A program made the position numbers and the translations under genes. Source: Calditrichota bacterium (GTDB lineage: Bacteria > Calditrichota > Calditrichia > RBG-13-44-9 > J042). Taken from it: a DNA stretch of 64,000 bases. The stretch covers positions 53,305-117,304 of the forward strand of contig JAADJD010000028.1 of assembly GCA_013150955.1 (NCBI GenBank), given 5' to 3'. Under the pieces are notes generated by a model. It saw only the letters and a program-made list of their open reading frames with translations, did no database searches and was not told where the DNA came from. Positions 33,525 through 41,281 of the stretch are shown here, piece by piece. Positions within the stretch are counted from its first letter, which is position 1; each line of letters opens with the position of its first letter.

Positions 33525-34472
33525 TCAGGGCTGGACGGTGACCTTTTTCAACAGGCAGGCAGCCGAGGCATGTTCATCCAGCTCCCCATCCAGGTGCCGA
33601 TACAGGGCGCGAATATGACAGCCGCGATGATCCTGGATGCCCTTTAAACAGAAAAGTTCCCGGTAGGTGCTGCGACCGTTCCGGTGGTTGGACACATCGA
33701 CCAGCACGCCAAAAGGGCATTGAATGCAGCCAGGGGGTTGAAAGGGAAACGTGGTGGCGGTTTCGCGGGCTACCAGCGCCCTGGAGCGGGTCCACTCTCC
33801 CGGTTCTCCCCGTTCTTCCAGGTCAATGCGGCGCAATTTTTTAAGGATCAACCGCCCGCGATCGGTGACCAGTGTGGCCCGTGCCGTCAACAGGTCGCCT
33901 TTGCCGAACTTCAGGGTTTCCTGCGTCCGCTCCGAAATATGAGCATACACAAAATCCTGGATGAAGGTGCGTTCGATGTAAATTCCCTGAAAAATGAGCA
34001 AAAATCCGCGAAAGGAAACCCGCTCTCCACGGGGAAAGATGGATTTTTCGAAACGTGGTTTCACCCCATAGACCCGGCCGTGGATCTCCCATTCCCTGCC
34101 TTCGTGATCCTGAACCCAGTCCTCGAATTGCTGCATTTCGGCCAGGAAGTCCCGGTAGTGGGATTCATCCACAGCCAGTTCCGGGAAGCAATGCACCGTT
34201 TCCTCGTAGAAATAGCGGCATCCGGGACAGTTTTTACCCACGTACTGGTAACCCCGGTAGCAGGCTTTCCCTTTGTTCATCAGTTTACATTTCCACTTGT
34301 AGTAAACACAACCATGCGGGAAGCAGCGCTTTTCCTTCAGGATATGGTAGACCGACATTTTGCTCTGGAAGCCGTTGTGTGCTTCGTGCCGGCAAATGAA
34401 AATATCCAATCGTTTATAGGCATTTTTCATGATGGTCTGCACGGAATTTTTGTCTCTTTCCACCCGGTTCAT
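33525..34472 (-). CDS. Cysteine-rich protein, unknown function
   Basis: This 315-aa protein has no signal peptide or membrane helix. The N-terminal third carries closely spaced cysteines (RCFPHGCVYYKWKCKL, ACYRGYQYVGKNCPGCRYFY, TVHCFPEL), and the C-terminal part has more (GCIQCPFGV, ELFCLKG, RGCHIRAL). They could bind zinc or an iron-sulfur cluster. The middle (WEIHGRVYGVKPRFEKSIFP) looks like a beta-rich, possibly OB-like, region. Start is ATG 34472 or ATG 34430; neither has a clear ribosome-binding site. It is upstream of the riboswitch on the same strand but probably a separate unit. No family was recognised. Confidence 0.65.
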   Translation of the reverse strand: MNRVERDKNSVQTIMKNAYKRLDIFICRHEAHNGFQSKMSVYHILKEKRCFPHGCVYYKWKCKLMNKGKACYRGYQYVGKNCPGCRYFYEETVHCFPELAVDESHYRDFLAEMQQFEDWVQDHEGREWEIHGRVYGVKPRFEKSIFPRGERVSFRGFLLIFQGIYIERTFIQDFVYAHISERTQETLKFGKGDLLTARATLVTDRGRLILKKLRRIDLEERGEPGEWTRSRALVARETATTFPFQPPGCIQCPFGVLVDVSNHRNGRSTYRELFCLKGIQDHRGCHIRALYRHLDGELDEHASAACLLKKVTVQP

Positions 34473-34653
34473 CGAAGCCGGATGGTTAATTTGGTTCCGG
34501 AAAGAAGGAATTGCAAAAGGAAAGTCGGGAATTTTTCCCCTGTGGATGAACTTTCGCTATCCTGAAAAGTATATTACAAATGGATTTATCAGGAAGTTAA
34601 TTCACGGCGGGATGCCTGAATCAGGTTAACCGAAATAATCGGAAGGAGGCACT

Positions 34654-34959
34654 ATGTGGCAGGGCTGGATTAACCTGATTCTGGGCATTTGGCTGGTCAT
34701 TTCCGGGATCTTCACCACGCTGCATCATCCGATTAACATGGTCATTACCGGTTTGCTGGCGATGATTTTTGGTTTCTGGATGTACAAAATGTGGCAGGGT
34801 ATTGTTGTGGGAATTCTGGGGTTGTGGACGATTTTGAGTGGTCTGGTGCTGAATCTGATTGTGCCGGCGAATCTGATCATTGTGGGCTTGGTCATGGGCT
34901 TGCTGGGGCTGTGGATAGGTCTGGGCCACATGCGAGAAATGAAAACCAAGACGGCGTAA
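34654..34959 (+). CDS. SPW-repeat integral membrane protein
   Basis: This 101-aa protein is made of four hydrophobic helices with Trp/Gly-rich repeats: WINLILGIWLVISGIFTT and WQGIVVGILGLWTILSGL show an internal duplication typical of SPW-repeat proteins. GGAAGGAGG precedes the ATG. It should lie in the inner membrane; the function of the family is unknown. It stands alone, with a strong terminator downstream shared with the convergent gene. Confidence 0.75.
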   Translation: MWQGWINLILGIWLVISGIFTTLHHPINMVITGLLAMIFGFWMYKMWQGIVVGILGLWTILSGLVLNLIVPANLIIVGLVMGLLGLWIGLGHMREMKTKTA

Positions 34960-34989
34960 ACCATCGGCCATCCTCCGACGGTGGATTGG

Positions 34990-35028
34990 ACCGGGTCCCG
35001 CATTTTGCGGGACTCGGTTTATTTTTGT
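34990..35028. terminator. Terminator between convergent genes
   Basis: ACCGGGTCCCGC and GCGGGACTCGGT pair with one mismatch around a short loop, followed on the plus strand by TTTATTTTT. It ends the SPW-protein transcript and overlaps the end of the convergent minus-strand gene. Confidence 0.85.
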
Positions 35029-35729
35029 TGCCCACCCTGCATGCGTTGCTTCATCTGTTGAATGGGATTCAACTTCTTGATGTATCCATCCGGAAGGTCG
35101 AAAAAGTTAGCAGGCAATGAAGAAATTTTCTCCACTTTCTTCAGTTCAGTGGTGGAGGACATTTTCGTGCCCATCATCTCCATGGTGGATTCGGTATATA
35201 CCGGGATGCCATCTACCTCTTTCTCCAGGATCTCAGAAATTTGTTTTAAAGAGGGCATGGCCTTCAGCGTTTGTTTGTAGTATTCGAGGGGGAAGTCCAC
35301 ATCGCGGGAAATCCAGATGTGCTGGGTGATGGGTCCCATGACGATCTGCAATTCGTAAGCCTTCCAGGGACCAACTTTTTTGGTGTTTTTTGTGCGGGTG
35401 ACCACGGGCTTCATGTTTTCGGCATTTCCCAGCATGCCCAGGGCCATCTGTCCCATGGCTTCCAGTTCTTCCATGCCCATCTCCATATACGTTTTTTCGG
35501 CAGGATTCAAAATCCAGATTTTGTTCAGGTCCAGGCGGATGATGGTGGTGGTTTGAGGATCCTCGGTGCGCATTTTATCCTTGGCGTACCAGATTTTTTG
35601 CAGGGTGGTTTTGCTGCCCTGCTGGTACGGATTCTGAACACGCGTTTCCTGTTCCAGATAGTAAATCCCCTGAGACCAGCCAATGGCGAACGCCATCAGC
35701 ACGATTGCAAAAATCCGCAAAATTTGCAT
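35019..35729 (-). CDS. Secreted DUF4412-like protein
   Basis: This 236-aa protein has a signal peptide (MQILRIFAIVLMAFAIGWSQ). The mature part starts with YYLEQETRVQNPYQQGSKTT, then KMRTEDPQTTTIIRLDLNKI and WILNPAEKTYMEM, and VDFPLEYYKQTLKAMPSLKQ. This order of strands, with a Met-rich centre, resembles DUF4412 and lipoprotein-carrier-like folds. A lipid- or metal-related role is possible. The C-terminus is basic and glutamine-rich. It stands alone on the minus strand, and its stop lies within the terminator stem-loop region shared with the SPW gene. Confidence 0.65.
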   Translation of the reverse strand: MQILRIFAIVLMAFAIGWSQGIYYLEQETRVQNPYQQGSKTTLQKIWYAKDKMRTEDPQTTTIIRLDLNKIWILNPAEKTYMEMGMEELEAMGQMALGMLGNAENMKPVVTRTKNTKKVGPWKAYELQIVMGPITQHIWISRDVDFPLEYYKQTLKAMPSLKQISEILEKEVDGIPVYTESTMEMMGTKMSSTTELKKVEKISSLPANFFDLPDGYIKKLNPIQQMKQRMQGGQQK

Positions 35730-35844
35730 ATTGTCCTCCTGATTCGTTCAATAATGTTTTAGATATCTGTTAAAAATACCGACCGGGGTGGCTGGAAAAA
35801 AGGAATTAATTTTTTGTCCAGCGTCCATTGGGGAGACAACCAAT

Positions 35845-35867
35845 CCCGGATCGATGGACGATCCGGG
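35845..35867 (-). terminator. Possible weak terminator hairpin
   Basis: A perfect nine-base inverted repeat (CCCGGATCG and CGATCCGGG, five-base loop) lies 12 bases after the stop of the cyclotransferase gene. No T-run follows, so termination would be weak or factor-dependent. Confidence 0.4.
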
Positions 35868-35878
35868 AAAATCCTGAA

Positions 35879-36265
35879 TTAATCATTAAGTTCAATGTCC
35901 ACCAGAATGGCCCGCAGATCCCGTGTTTTTAACAGCATCTGTGGCTTCCCAAAGTAAACGAACGCTTCCAGATCCGCATCTTCGGTTTTTACCTTCACCA
36001 CGCAGCGCTGGTACAGTTTGCCCTCGTCTTCGTATTCGTCTATCCGTTTCAGGGACTCCGCGTCCACGTTCAGTAGAATGAGCCCCTCCACTTTGTGGCG
36101 CGGATCGGGAAGCAGGAGGGGATAGGAATACGGCGGATCAATCTTCCGATAGCCGTAAAGGATGGCGCGTCGGGTCTCGAACCGTTTGCCCGTAATGGCT
36201 TTTATGATGTGAGGGTCCATCAACGTACCGTAAACGAACACGTGACAAATGTTCTGTCGACTCAT
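35879..36265 (-). CDS. Gamma-glutamylcyclotransferase (AIG2-like) family protein
   Basis: The 128-aa form starting at ATG 36265 begins MSRQNICHVFVYGTLMD. VFVYGTLM is the substrate loop of the AIG2/gamma-glutamylcyclotransferase fold, and ILLNVDAESLKRIDEYEDEG carries the family's conserved acidic residue near the active site. Members cleave gamma-glutamyl amines or peptides. The substrate is unknown. GGAGG lies eleven bases upstream; a longer start at 36331 overlaps the preceding gene. It follows the DUF1992 gene by 19 bases on the same strand and is likely cotranscribed. Confidence 0.82.
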   Translation of the reverse strand: MSRQNICHVFVYGTLMDPHIIKAITGKRFETRRAILYGYRKIDPPYSYPLLLPDPRHKVEGLILLNVDAESLKRIDEYEDEGKLYQRCVVKVKTEDADLEAFVYFGKPQMLLKTRDLRAILVDIELND

Positions 36266-36284
36266 TGGCGGAATCGCCTCCTCC

Positions 36285-36914
36285 TTATGGATGTTCCGGT
36301 AATAAAGGAAATTGCTGATTGAATTGATCAAGCCAGGTGCGCACGGGCACCTTCCCCAGTGTGGTCATCACCCGAAATCGGTCCCGATCTTTCAAGCACA
36401 GCTTGATGACCTCTTCGTTATATTCATCAATCAAATCCAGTAGCTGAACCACCATTTCCTGAAACCGCAATGCGTACGATTTTTGCATTTTATTAAACAT
36501 TTGAATGGCCAGTTGAGTTCGGGAGTTGCATTTAATCGCCAGCCAGATTTTTAAATCGTTTTGCAGAAATCGGTGATGTGCCTTCAGATGATCATAATAG
36601 TTTTCTGGTGGATAATACAGATCAACACCCAGTAATTCAACGATCTGCTGAAAACGCCGGCAGTAAGCCCGCCGTACGGTTTCCAGCAATTCATGAATGG
36701 CCTGATATTGTTCCTCAATTTTTTTCTTCAATTCCAGTGGAAGGGGCAAAAAGCGATGGTCTTTCAGGATTTTGTAAAAGAGACGTTCAGAAGGGTTTTC
36801 GTACAAATAGCCGTCGAAGCGATAGGGGGTGCCTTTTAACGGCAAATCGTCGAAAAGACCATCCGCCTGGGCCTGAGCGATTTTCTCTTCCGCAATTTTT
36901 TCGACAAGAAACAT
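36285..36914 (-). CDS. DUF1992 (DnaJC28-like conserved region) protein
   Basis: The N-terminus matches the DUF1992 domain, VEKIAEEKIAQAQADGLFDD followed by LPLKGTPYRFDG, found in a DnaJ-family subgroup but here without a J domain. The rest, to 209 aa, is helical (LKKKIEEQYQAIHELLETVR, LAIQMFNKMQKSYALRFQEM). The protein should be cytoplasmic. Function is unknown; a chaperone-related role is sometimes suggested from the domain's neighbours in other organisms. GTGAGGGA precedes the ATG. It is the first gene of a pair with the cyclotransferase. Confidence 0.78.
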   Translation of the reverse strand: MFLVEKIAEEKIAQAQADGLFDDLPLKGTPYRFDGYLYENPSERLFYKILKDHRFLPLPLELKKKIEEQYQAIHELLETVRRAYCRRFQQIVELLGVDLYYPPENYYDHLKAHHRFLQNDLKIWLAIKCNSRTQLAIQMFNKMQKSYALRFQEMVVQLLDLIDEYNEEVIKLCLKDRDRFRVMTTLGKVPVRTWLDQFNQQFPLLPEHP

Positions 36915-36939
36915 GCCGTTCCCTCACATTACGCATAAA

Positions 36940-37176
36940 AATTAGGGGGTGCGGGCATCGCTGTCAAGCAAAAAGCGGGCAGGCTGGAAATGAAGACGCC
37001 CCCTGTCGTGGGTTGGCCATCACAGAAAGACGTTTGCGGGAAAGATTTTTCGTTCTGGCGTTTTTATTAGCTGCAGTTTGTGCTTAAATTAGGCGCTCAG
37101 AGTGCCGCAAGGTGCTCATACTTACCTCCACGAAGAGTGGGCAGGACCTTCGGGTCTCTGCCCACTTATTTTTTGG
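36940..37176 (+). ncRNA. Candidate structured noncoding RNA, unknown family
   Basis: This gap between two minus-strand genes ends in a strong plus-strand terminator with no plus-strand gene before it. It also contains AGGGGGTG (36944-36951) pairing with CGCCCCCT (36997-37004), and GAGTGCC-GCAA-GGTGCTC (37100-37117), a stem closed by a GNRA loop. These suggest a structured RNA of about 235 bases. I did not match it to 6S, SRP, RNase P or tmRNA. The 5' end and promoter are guesses. Confidence 0.3.
37136..37176 (+). terminator. Rho-independent terminator (plus strand) with UUCG loop
   Basis: AGTGGGCAG pairs with CTGCCCACT, and inside it GACC-TTCG-GGTC forms a further stem, 13 bp in all with one bulge. 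TATTTTTTGG follows on the plus strand only. Both flanking genes are on the minus strand. Confidence 0.82.
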
Positions 37177-37207
37177 TTTTTTTCCCACGGATGCTCTTCG
37201 GAATTCC

Positions 37208-37837
37208 CTAATGGTCTTTAAATTTCTTTTCTCCCGCTCGCACGGGAAAGGGAAGGTGATTCTCTGCGGGGGGTAGTGCGCAGGAGTATGCGGGATTGTA
37301 CGCGCAGTAGGGATTGTAGGCCAGGTTAAAATCCACCACATAGTGGTTTTCTGGATTTTCTTCCAGGTCGATGTAACGACCGCCGCCGTACGTTTCCCGG
37401 CCGTTGGTTTCATCGGTAAATCCCAGAAAAAGGTGGCGGGTCGCTTCCGGATCGCTGGAAAAGAACTTGTAAATCTGCAATCGGTAGCGCTTTCCGTTGA
37501 ACTGAAATTCAAAATACCCGTAGCGCAGGGCGGGACGGACATCCCCGCCAGTGGCAATGATGGTGTCAATTTCCAGCGATGGATATCGAATGATGGGGCC
37601 TTCAAAGCGGTAGGCCAGATCGATGGGGAAGTAATCCAGTCCCTGAAATTTCTGGCGATCCTCCGGCAACAATGGAGAGTTTTCGCTTTCTTTAAAAAAC
37701 CGGTCTTTTTGCTGACGCCATTCCCGGATTTGCTGGATAATCTGTTGCCGCTCTTGCGGATTCGGGGCGTCGGATTTCTCGGCGCAGGCAAGGAAAAGCG
37801 CCATTCCCACAAAGATCGGTATTTGCCATGTCATCAT
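37208..37837 (-). CDS. DUF1684 family lipoprotein
   Basis: ATG 37837 gives a lipoprotein signal (FVGMALFLACAEKSD). The 209-aa protein then follows the DUF1684 pattern: EWRQQKDRFFKESENSPL near the start, GLDYFPIDLAYRFEGPI, YGYFEFQFNGKRYRLQIYKF, LFLGFTDETNGRETYGGGRY and the ending NPYCAYNPAYSCALPPAENH. The last motif is the most conserved part of the family. Function is unknown; it should be anchored in a membrane facing the periplasm. It stands alone, with 72 bases between its start and the YbjQ-type gene upstream. Confidence 0.86.
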   Translation of the reverse strand: MMTWQIPIFVGMALFLACAEKSDAPNPQERQQIIQQIREWRQQKDRFFKESENSPLLPEDRQKFQGLDYFPIDLAYRFEGPIIRYPSLEIDTIIATGGDVRPALRYGYFEFQFNGKRYRLQIYKFFSSDPEATRHLFLGFTDETNGRETYGGGRYIDLEENPENHYVVDFNLAYNPYCAYNPAYSCALPPAENHLPFPVRAGEKKFKDH

Positions 37838-37909
37838 GAGGTGTGTTGGCCTCCCGGTTGTCTGGGTTAGACGGGGTGATTTGAACCTTTTGATGGCATG
37901 CGGTTCCAT

Positions 37910-38224
37910 CTATTCCACAACCACGGCGGTACCCGCGGCGGTTACCATCAGCATGCCTTCGCGGACCACCTCATAGTCGATGTCCACACCGACCACCGCA
38001 TTGGCTCCCATCTGACGGGCATTTTCAATCATTTCCTGAACGGCAATCTGTCGGGCTTCAATCAGTTTCGATTCGTAGGCTCCGGAGCGTCCGCCAACGA
38101 TGTCGGTGATGCTGGCGAAAAGATCGCGGATCACGTTGGCACCCATGATGGCCTCCCCGGCCACAATGCCCTTGTACTCCTTAATCCGTCGGCCTTCCAG
38201 TGTTGGAGTGGTGGTGACAATCAT
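37910..38224 (-). CDS. YbjQ/UPF0145 family protein
   Basis: This 104-aa protein has the YbjQ pattern: [40 protein letters not shown] and [15 protein letters not shown]. Members form pentamers in crystals and have been called heavy-metal-binding from fold similarity, but their role is unclear. A strong Shine-Dalgarno (AGGGAGG) precedes the ATG. It starts 12 bases after the stop of the HAD gene on the same strand, so they are probably cotranscribed. Confidence 0.88.
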   Translation of the reverse strand: MIVTTTPTLEGRRIKEYKGIVAGEAIMGANVIRDLFASITDIVGGRSGAYESKLIEARQIAVQEMIENARQMGANAVVGVDIDYEVVREGMLMVTAAGTAVVVE

Positions 38225-38236
38225 AAAAACCTCCCT

Positions 38237-39022
38237 TTAAAATTTGAAGAGTTTGGGTAAGTCTGCAAATGTGCCAAGAATTAGATCGGGTTTGACACGG
38301 GCCCGTTGCAGGTCTTCCTCACGAAACTTACCGGTTTTTACCGCAATGGTGAACAGTCCCACCCGTGCACCGCCCTGGATGTCCGCCTCCAGATCGTCCC
38401 CGATAATCGCGATTTTTTCTGCGGGCAACCCCAGCCGTTTAATGGCCTGCCGGAAAAATTCCCTCCGGGGTTTGCCGATGACGATGGCCCGCTTTCGGGT
38501 GGCGTATTCCAGAGCCGCCACAATGGCTCCGGCATCAATGGCCAATCCATCTTCTTTTTTCCAGAAGCGGTTCTTCTGTAACGCAATGATCCGGGCGCCC
38601 CCCATCACCATCCGAAACGCCTGGTTAAGCCGCTCGTAGGTCAGGTCTTCCCCCATATCCCCGATGACGATGTACTCCGGTTTGTAGAGGGTCGATTTGA
38701 ATTCGCTGAATTCCCGAAAGACGTCGCCCCGGACAAACAGATATAGCGATTTTGCCTGATGGGCCCGTAACCACTGGACAGCAGCGTAGGGAGCACTGAA
38801 AATCTGTTCCAGCGGAATGCGAAATCCCATCCGTTGCAGTTTGCTCTGAATGCCAAAGCGGCTTTTGCGGGTGGTGTTGGTGATTAGCAGAAAGGGAATC
38901 TGTTTTTTAAGCAAGAAATGCAGCGTATCCACCGCACCGGGAATGGCCGTTTCCCCTTCGTAAAGCACGCCGTCAAGGTCAATCAAAAATCCGTTTACCA
39001 CCCGTTGATGTTGTGTAACCAT
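38237..39022 (-). CDS. HAD-superfamily (IIA, NagD-like) hydrolase
   Basis: The start ATG 39022 gives 261 aa. Motif I is FLIDLDGVLYEGET with the nucleophile and acid aspartates. Motif II lies in LLITNTTRKSRFG, and motifs III and IV in IGKPRREFFRQAIKRL and AIIGDDLEADIQGGARVGLF. The cap type and lengths match HAD-IIA phosphatases such as NagD and PhnX-unrelated sugar- or nucleotide-phosphatases. The substrate is unknown. The LHPP-like ending (VKTGKFREEDLQRARVKPDL) is common in the subgroup. A YbjQ gene follows by 12 bases. Confidence 0.88.
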   Translation of the reverse strand: MVTQHQRVVNGFLIDLDGVLYEGETAIPGAVDTLHFLLKKQIPFLLITNTTRKSRFGIQSKLQRMGFRIPLEQIFSAPYAAVQWLRAHQAKSLYLFVRGDVFREFSEFKSTLYKPEYIVIGDMGEDLTYERLNQAFRMVMGGARIIALQKNRFWKKEDGLAIDAGAIVAALEYATRKRAIVIGKPRREFFRQAIKRLGLPAEKIAIIGDDLEADIQGGARVGLFTIAVKTGKFREEDLQRARVKPDLILGTFADLPKLFKF

Positions 39023-39193
39023 GCGGTACCCAATCTGTTCTGTGGATTTTAAAATAAGAAAAATTTGCATTTCCCGCAAAAATTGAATTTATTTGATCGC
39101 CCTCAGGTTGATGTGCTTTTCCGGGAGAGGCGTAGGATTTCAGCGTCTGGCAACGTAAATTGAGGTTTCAGGTGAACGAAATGTACCCCCAGG

Positions 39194-39904
39194 ATGAGAA
39201 CGACATTTGCCTACGTTAAATTCAGCGGTTTGAATTACGTCCGTCAGCACCGGTACCTGCGGGAACTGGTGGCGGTCATCATTTTTCAGATTTTTTTCAG
39301 GGGATTTCTGTACGACACGGAGCCCGGTCCGGGCATCTGGCTCATTTTTTCCGTATTCGCGATTGTTTTGAACGTGATGACCACGCCATCGGTGTTTTTT
39401 CAGGAAAAGGGGAATACCCTTTATTTTTTGATCGGAAAACCGCAGGGGCGCAAGTATTTTTTCATCTCCCGGATTATTTTGATTGTATTAATCGATTCCC
39501 TCTGGCTGGGATTTTTCATATTGCTTTATGGCTTGCGCTATCTTTCCCTGGATTATTTCCTGGGGTTACCCCTGCACTTTTTTCCGGTCTTCGTGATTCT
39601 GGTGCTTTCCACGATGTTGATCAGCCTGGTTTATACGTACCGTCCACAGCTCAGCTGGTTGCTGTTTCTCCTGGTCATTTTTGGTGGCATTGTGAACAAA
39701 CCGGCGGTGTTTCCTCTGCAGGGGATTCTGGACGGATACAAATTACTGGTTTTTCTGCTACCCCCGTTTCAGGAGCTGAGTTTTTTAAGCGTGTCGCTGG
39801 ATTTCTGGTCCCTGCGGGGCGGATTCCTTCTGGTAGCCCTGGTGCAAATTGCCCTGCTGTACCGCTGGTCGTTTCGGGGGATGTTGCAGAGGGATTTCAT
39901 TTAG
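39194..39904 (+). CDS. Integral membrane protein, unknown function
   Basis: This 236-aa protein has about six hydrophobic helices (ELVAVIIFQIFFRGFLY, GIWLIFSVFAIVLNVMTTPS, IILIVLIDSLWLGFFILLYG, FPVFVILVLSTMLISLVY, LLFLLVIFGGIVNKP, GGFLLVALVQIALLYRWSF). The layout resembles ABC-2-type permeases or CcmB-like subunits, but no ATPase gene is next to it and no family motif is clear. The start is ATG 39194 with only a weak ribosome-binding site (CCCCAGG). It stands alone, divergent from the HAD gene. Confidence 0.6.
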   Translation: MRTTFAYVKFSGLNYVRQHRYLRELVAVIIFQIFFRGFLYDTEPGPGIWLIFSVFAIVLNVMTTPSVFFQEKGNTLYFLIGKPQGRKYFFISRIILIVLIDSLWLGFFILLYGLRYLSLDYFLGLPLHFFPVFVILVLSTMLISLVYTYRPQLSWLLFLLVIFGGIVNKPAVFPLQGILDGYKLLVFLLPPFQELSFLSVSLDFWSLRGGFLLVALVQIALLYRWSFRGMLQRDFI

Positions 39905-39967
39905 CAAGTGATTGATCGACCGCTTCGGGCAGATGGTTGGCCGGGTCTACCCCTCTCTGGCTCTTTG

Positions 39968-40329
39968 ACCCAAATCAGGCATTAAACCGAAATGATGCAT
40001 TCAACCGCAAATCACGTGTATGTAACCGAAACGTATCCACAAAATCGCAAATAAACCGCGAAACACATTTTCACTTGTTATGCTAAATTAGGATAAAGCA
40101 AGTATTTTGAAAACCGTTAAAACGGTTAATCCCAAATTAAAACTACGAATTGCACGAATTAACCCAGATTATGCAATAGCCTACGAATGACACGAATTAA
40201 CACGAACAAAAAAATAAAATCCGTTTGATTATATCCGGATAAAAAATGTGTTCCAGGATTTAATCACTATTTTGTTGGTATTTTTAGGGTTCATTCTCGT
40301 GATCCGTGGTTTAACGTTTTATTTGGGTT
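39968..40329. repeat. Composite intergenic repeat locus R6
   Basis: A plus-oriented left half (39968 to about 40075, ACCCAAATCAGGCATTAAAC and ACCGCAAATCACGTGTATG, ending ACACATTTTCACTT) stops abruptly. About 50 unrelated bases follow, including the palindrome AACCGTTAAAACGGTT (about 40112-40127). A minus-oriented copy with an extra end unit (about 40126-40329) follows. Its left arm overlaps the stop codon of the metallo-hydrolase gene at 40328-40330. The locus looks like two copies joined or rearranged. Confidence 0.8.
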
Positions 40330-41170
40330 AAATGGAGAACGTTTCTTTGAGGGCAAACCCCTTATCCGTTCGCTGAACGGTGGCCGCTTTGATTTCCCGG
40401 TCGTGTTCAAAGATAATCAGGCAATCTTCTTCGGCGGCGCGGGCCAGAATTTCCTTTTTTTCCTGAAGTGTGGTCATGGGATACAGGTCATAGGCCATGA
40501 TCCAGGGGATGGCCACCTGCGGCGCCAGCGGGATCAAATCGCCCGCAAAAAGCAGTGACCGTTCCTCCCCGGCCACCCGAACCAGCTGCTGTCCGGGAGT
40601 GTGCCCATTAACGATAATTAATTCAATATCCGGAAACAGCGGACCTCCCTCATCCAGCAGCTCCAGCTGACCGGCTTCTTTGACGGGGATGATGTTTTCC
40701 GGAAAATAGCTGGCGCGGTCTTTTTCGGAAGGTCGATTGGCCCATTCGAACTGTTGCCGTTGTACGTAATAGCGGGCGTTTGGGAATGTGGGACGCAATT
40801 GGCCATCCGCGTTTCGCACGGTGTTGCCGCCGGCATGGTCGAAGTGAAGGTGGGTGATGATGACATCGGTAATGTCTTCCGGCTGCAGTCCGGCCCCTGC
40901 CAGCGCCCGGTGCAGATTAATCCCATCTTCCACCGCATAAATTTCTTTGAACCGATCGTTATATTTGTCCCCGAGTCCCGTATCCACCAGGATATTGCGC
41001 CCTTCCCCCTGAATGAGGAGCAGGTTGGTGGCCATGGCGATTCGGTTTTTTTCGTCTGCGGGTTTCTGCTTCTCCCAGAGCACTTTGGGGACCACCCCAA
41101 ACATGGCGCCCCCGTCCAGCTTAAATCGCCCTGCTTCTAAAACGGAAATGTTGTAGCGACCAATCTTCAT
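40328..41170 (-). CDS. MBL-fold metallo-hydrolase
   Basis: This 280-aa enzyme has the metallo-beta-lactamase fold. The zinc-binding signature is IITHLHFDHAGGNT (HxHxDH), with further ligands in VNGHTPGQQLV and LLFAGDLIPL and a late histidine in IIFEHDREI. The N-terminal MFGVVPKVLWEKQKPADEKN and MATNLLLIQGEGRNILVDTG are like quorum-quenching lactonases and related hydrolases such as AttM/AiiA relatives. A lactonase activity is possible but cannot be decided. It stands alone on the minus strand, and its stop codon lies in the end of a repeat. Confidence 0.9.
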   Translation of the reverse strand: MKIGRYNISVLEAGRFKLDGGAMFGVVPKVLWEKQKPADEKNRIAMATNLLLIQGEGRNILVDTGLGDKYNDRFKEIYAVEDGINLHRALAGAGLQPEDITDVIITHLHFDHAGGNTVRNADGQLRPTFPNARYYVQRQQFEWANRPSEKDRASYFPENIIPVKEAGQLELLDEGGPLFPDIELIIVNGHTPGQQLVRVAGEERSLLFAGDLIPLAPQVAIPWIMAYDLYPMTTLQEKKEILARAAEEDCLIIFEHDREIKAATVQRTDKGFALKETFSI

Positions 41171-41281
41171 ACACCCTCCGTGTTAGGTAGACTAAAACAT
41201 AATAAATTTTACCTTGGGATGGACAGCAAAAACTTACAAAAAGCGGGCTGTGGCACGGCACCCGTTATCCGGGCCGGGGGA

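Noticed and set aside
36578..37087. A 169-aa plus-strand frame before the plus-strand terminator at 37136
   Set aside because: Two thirds of it is antisense to the DUF1992 gene, it has no ribosome-binding site, and its sequence looks random.
37084..37119. An 11-codon minus-strand frame (MSTLRHSERLI) with GGAGG upstream
   Set aside because: It falls within the structured plus-strand candidate RNA and has no other support; chance is the simpler explanation.
37084..37812. A 242-aa minus-strand frame overlapping the DUF1684 gene
   Set aside because: It is a shifted frame of the DUF1684 gene, which has a lipoprotein signal and the full family motif pattern.
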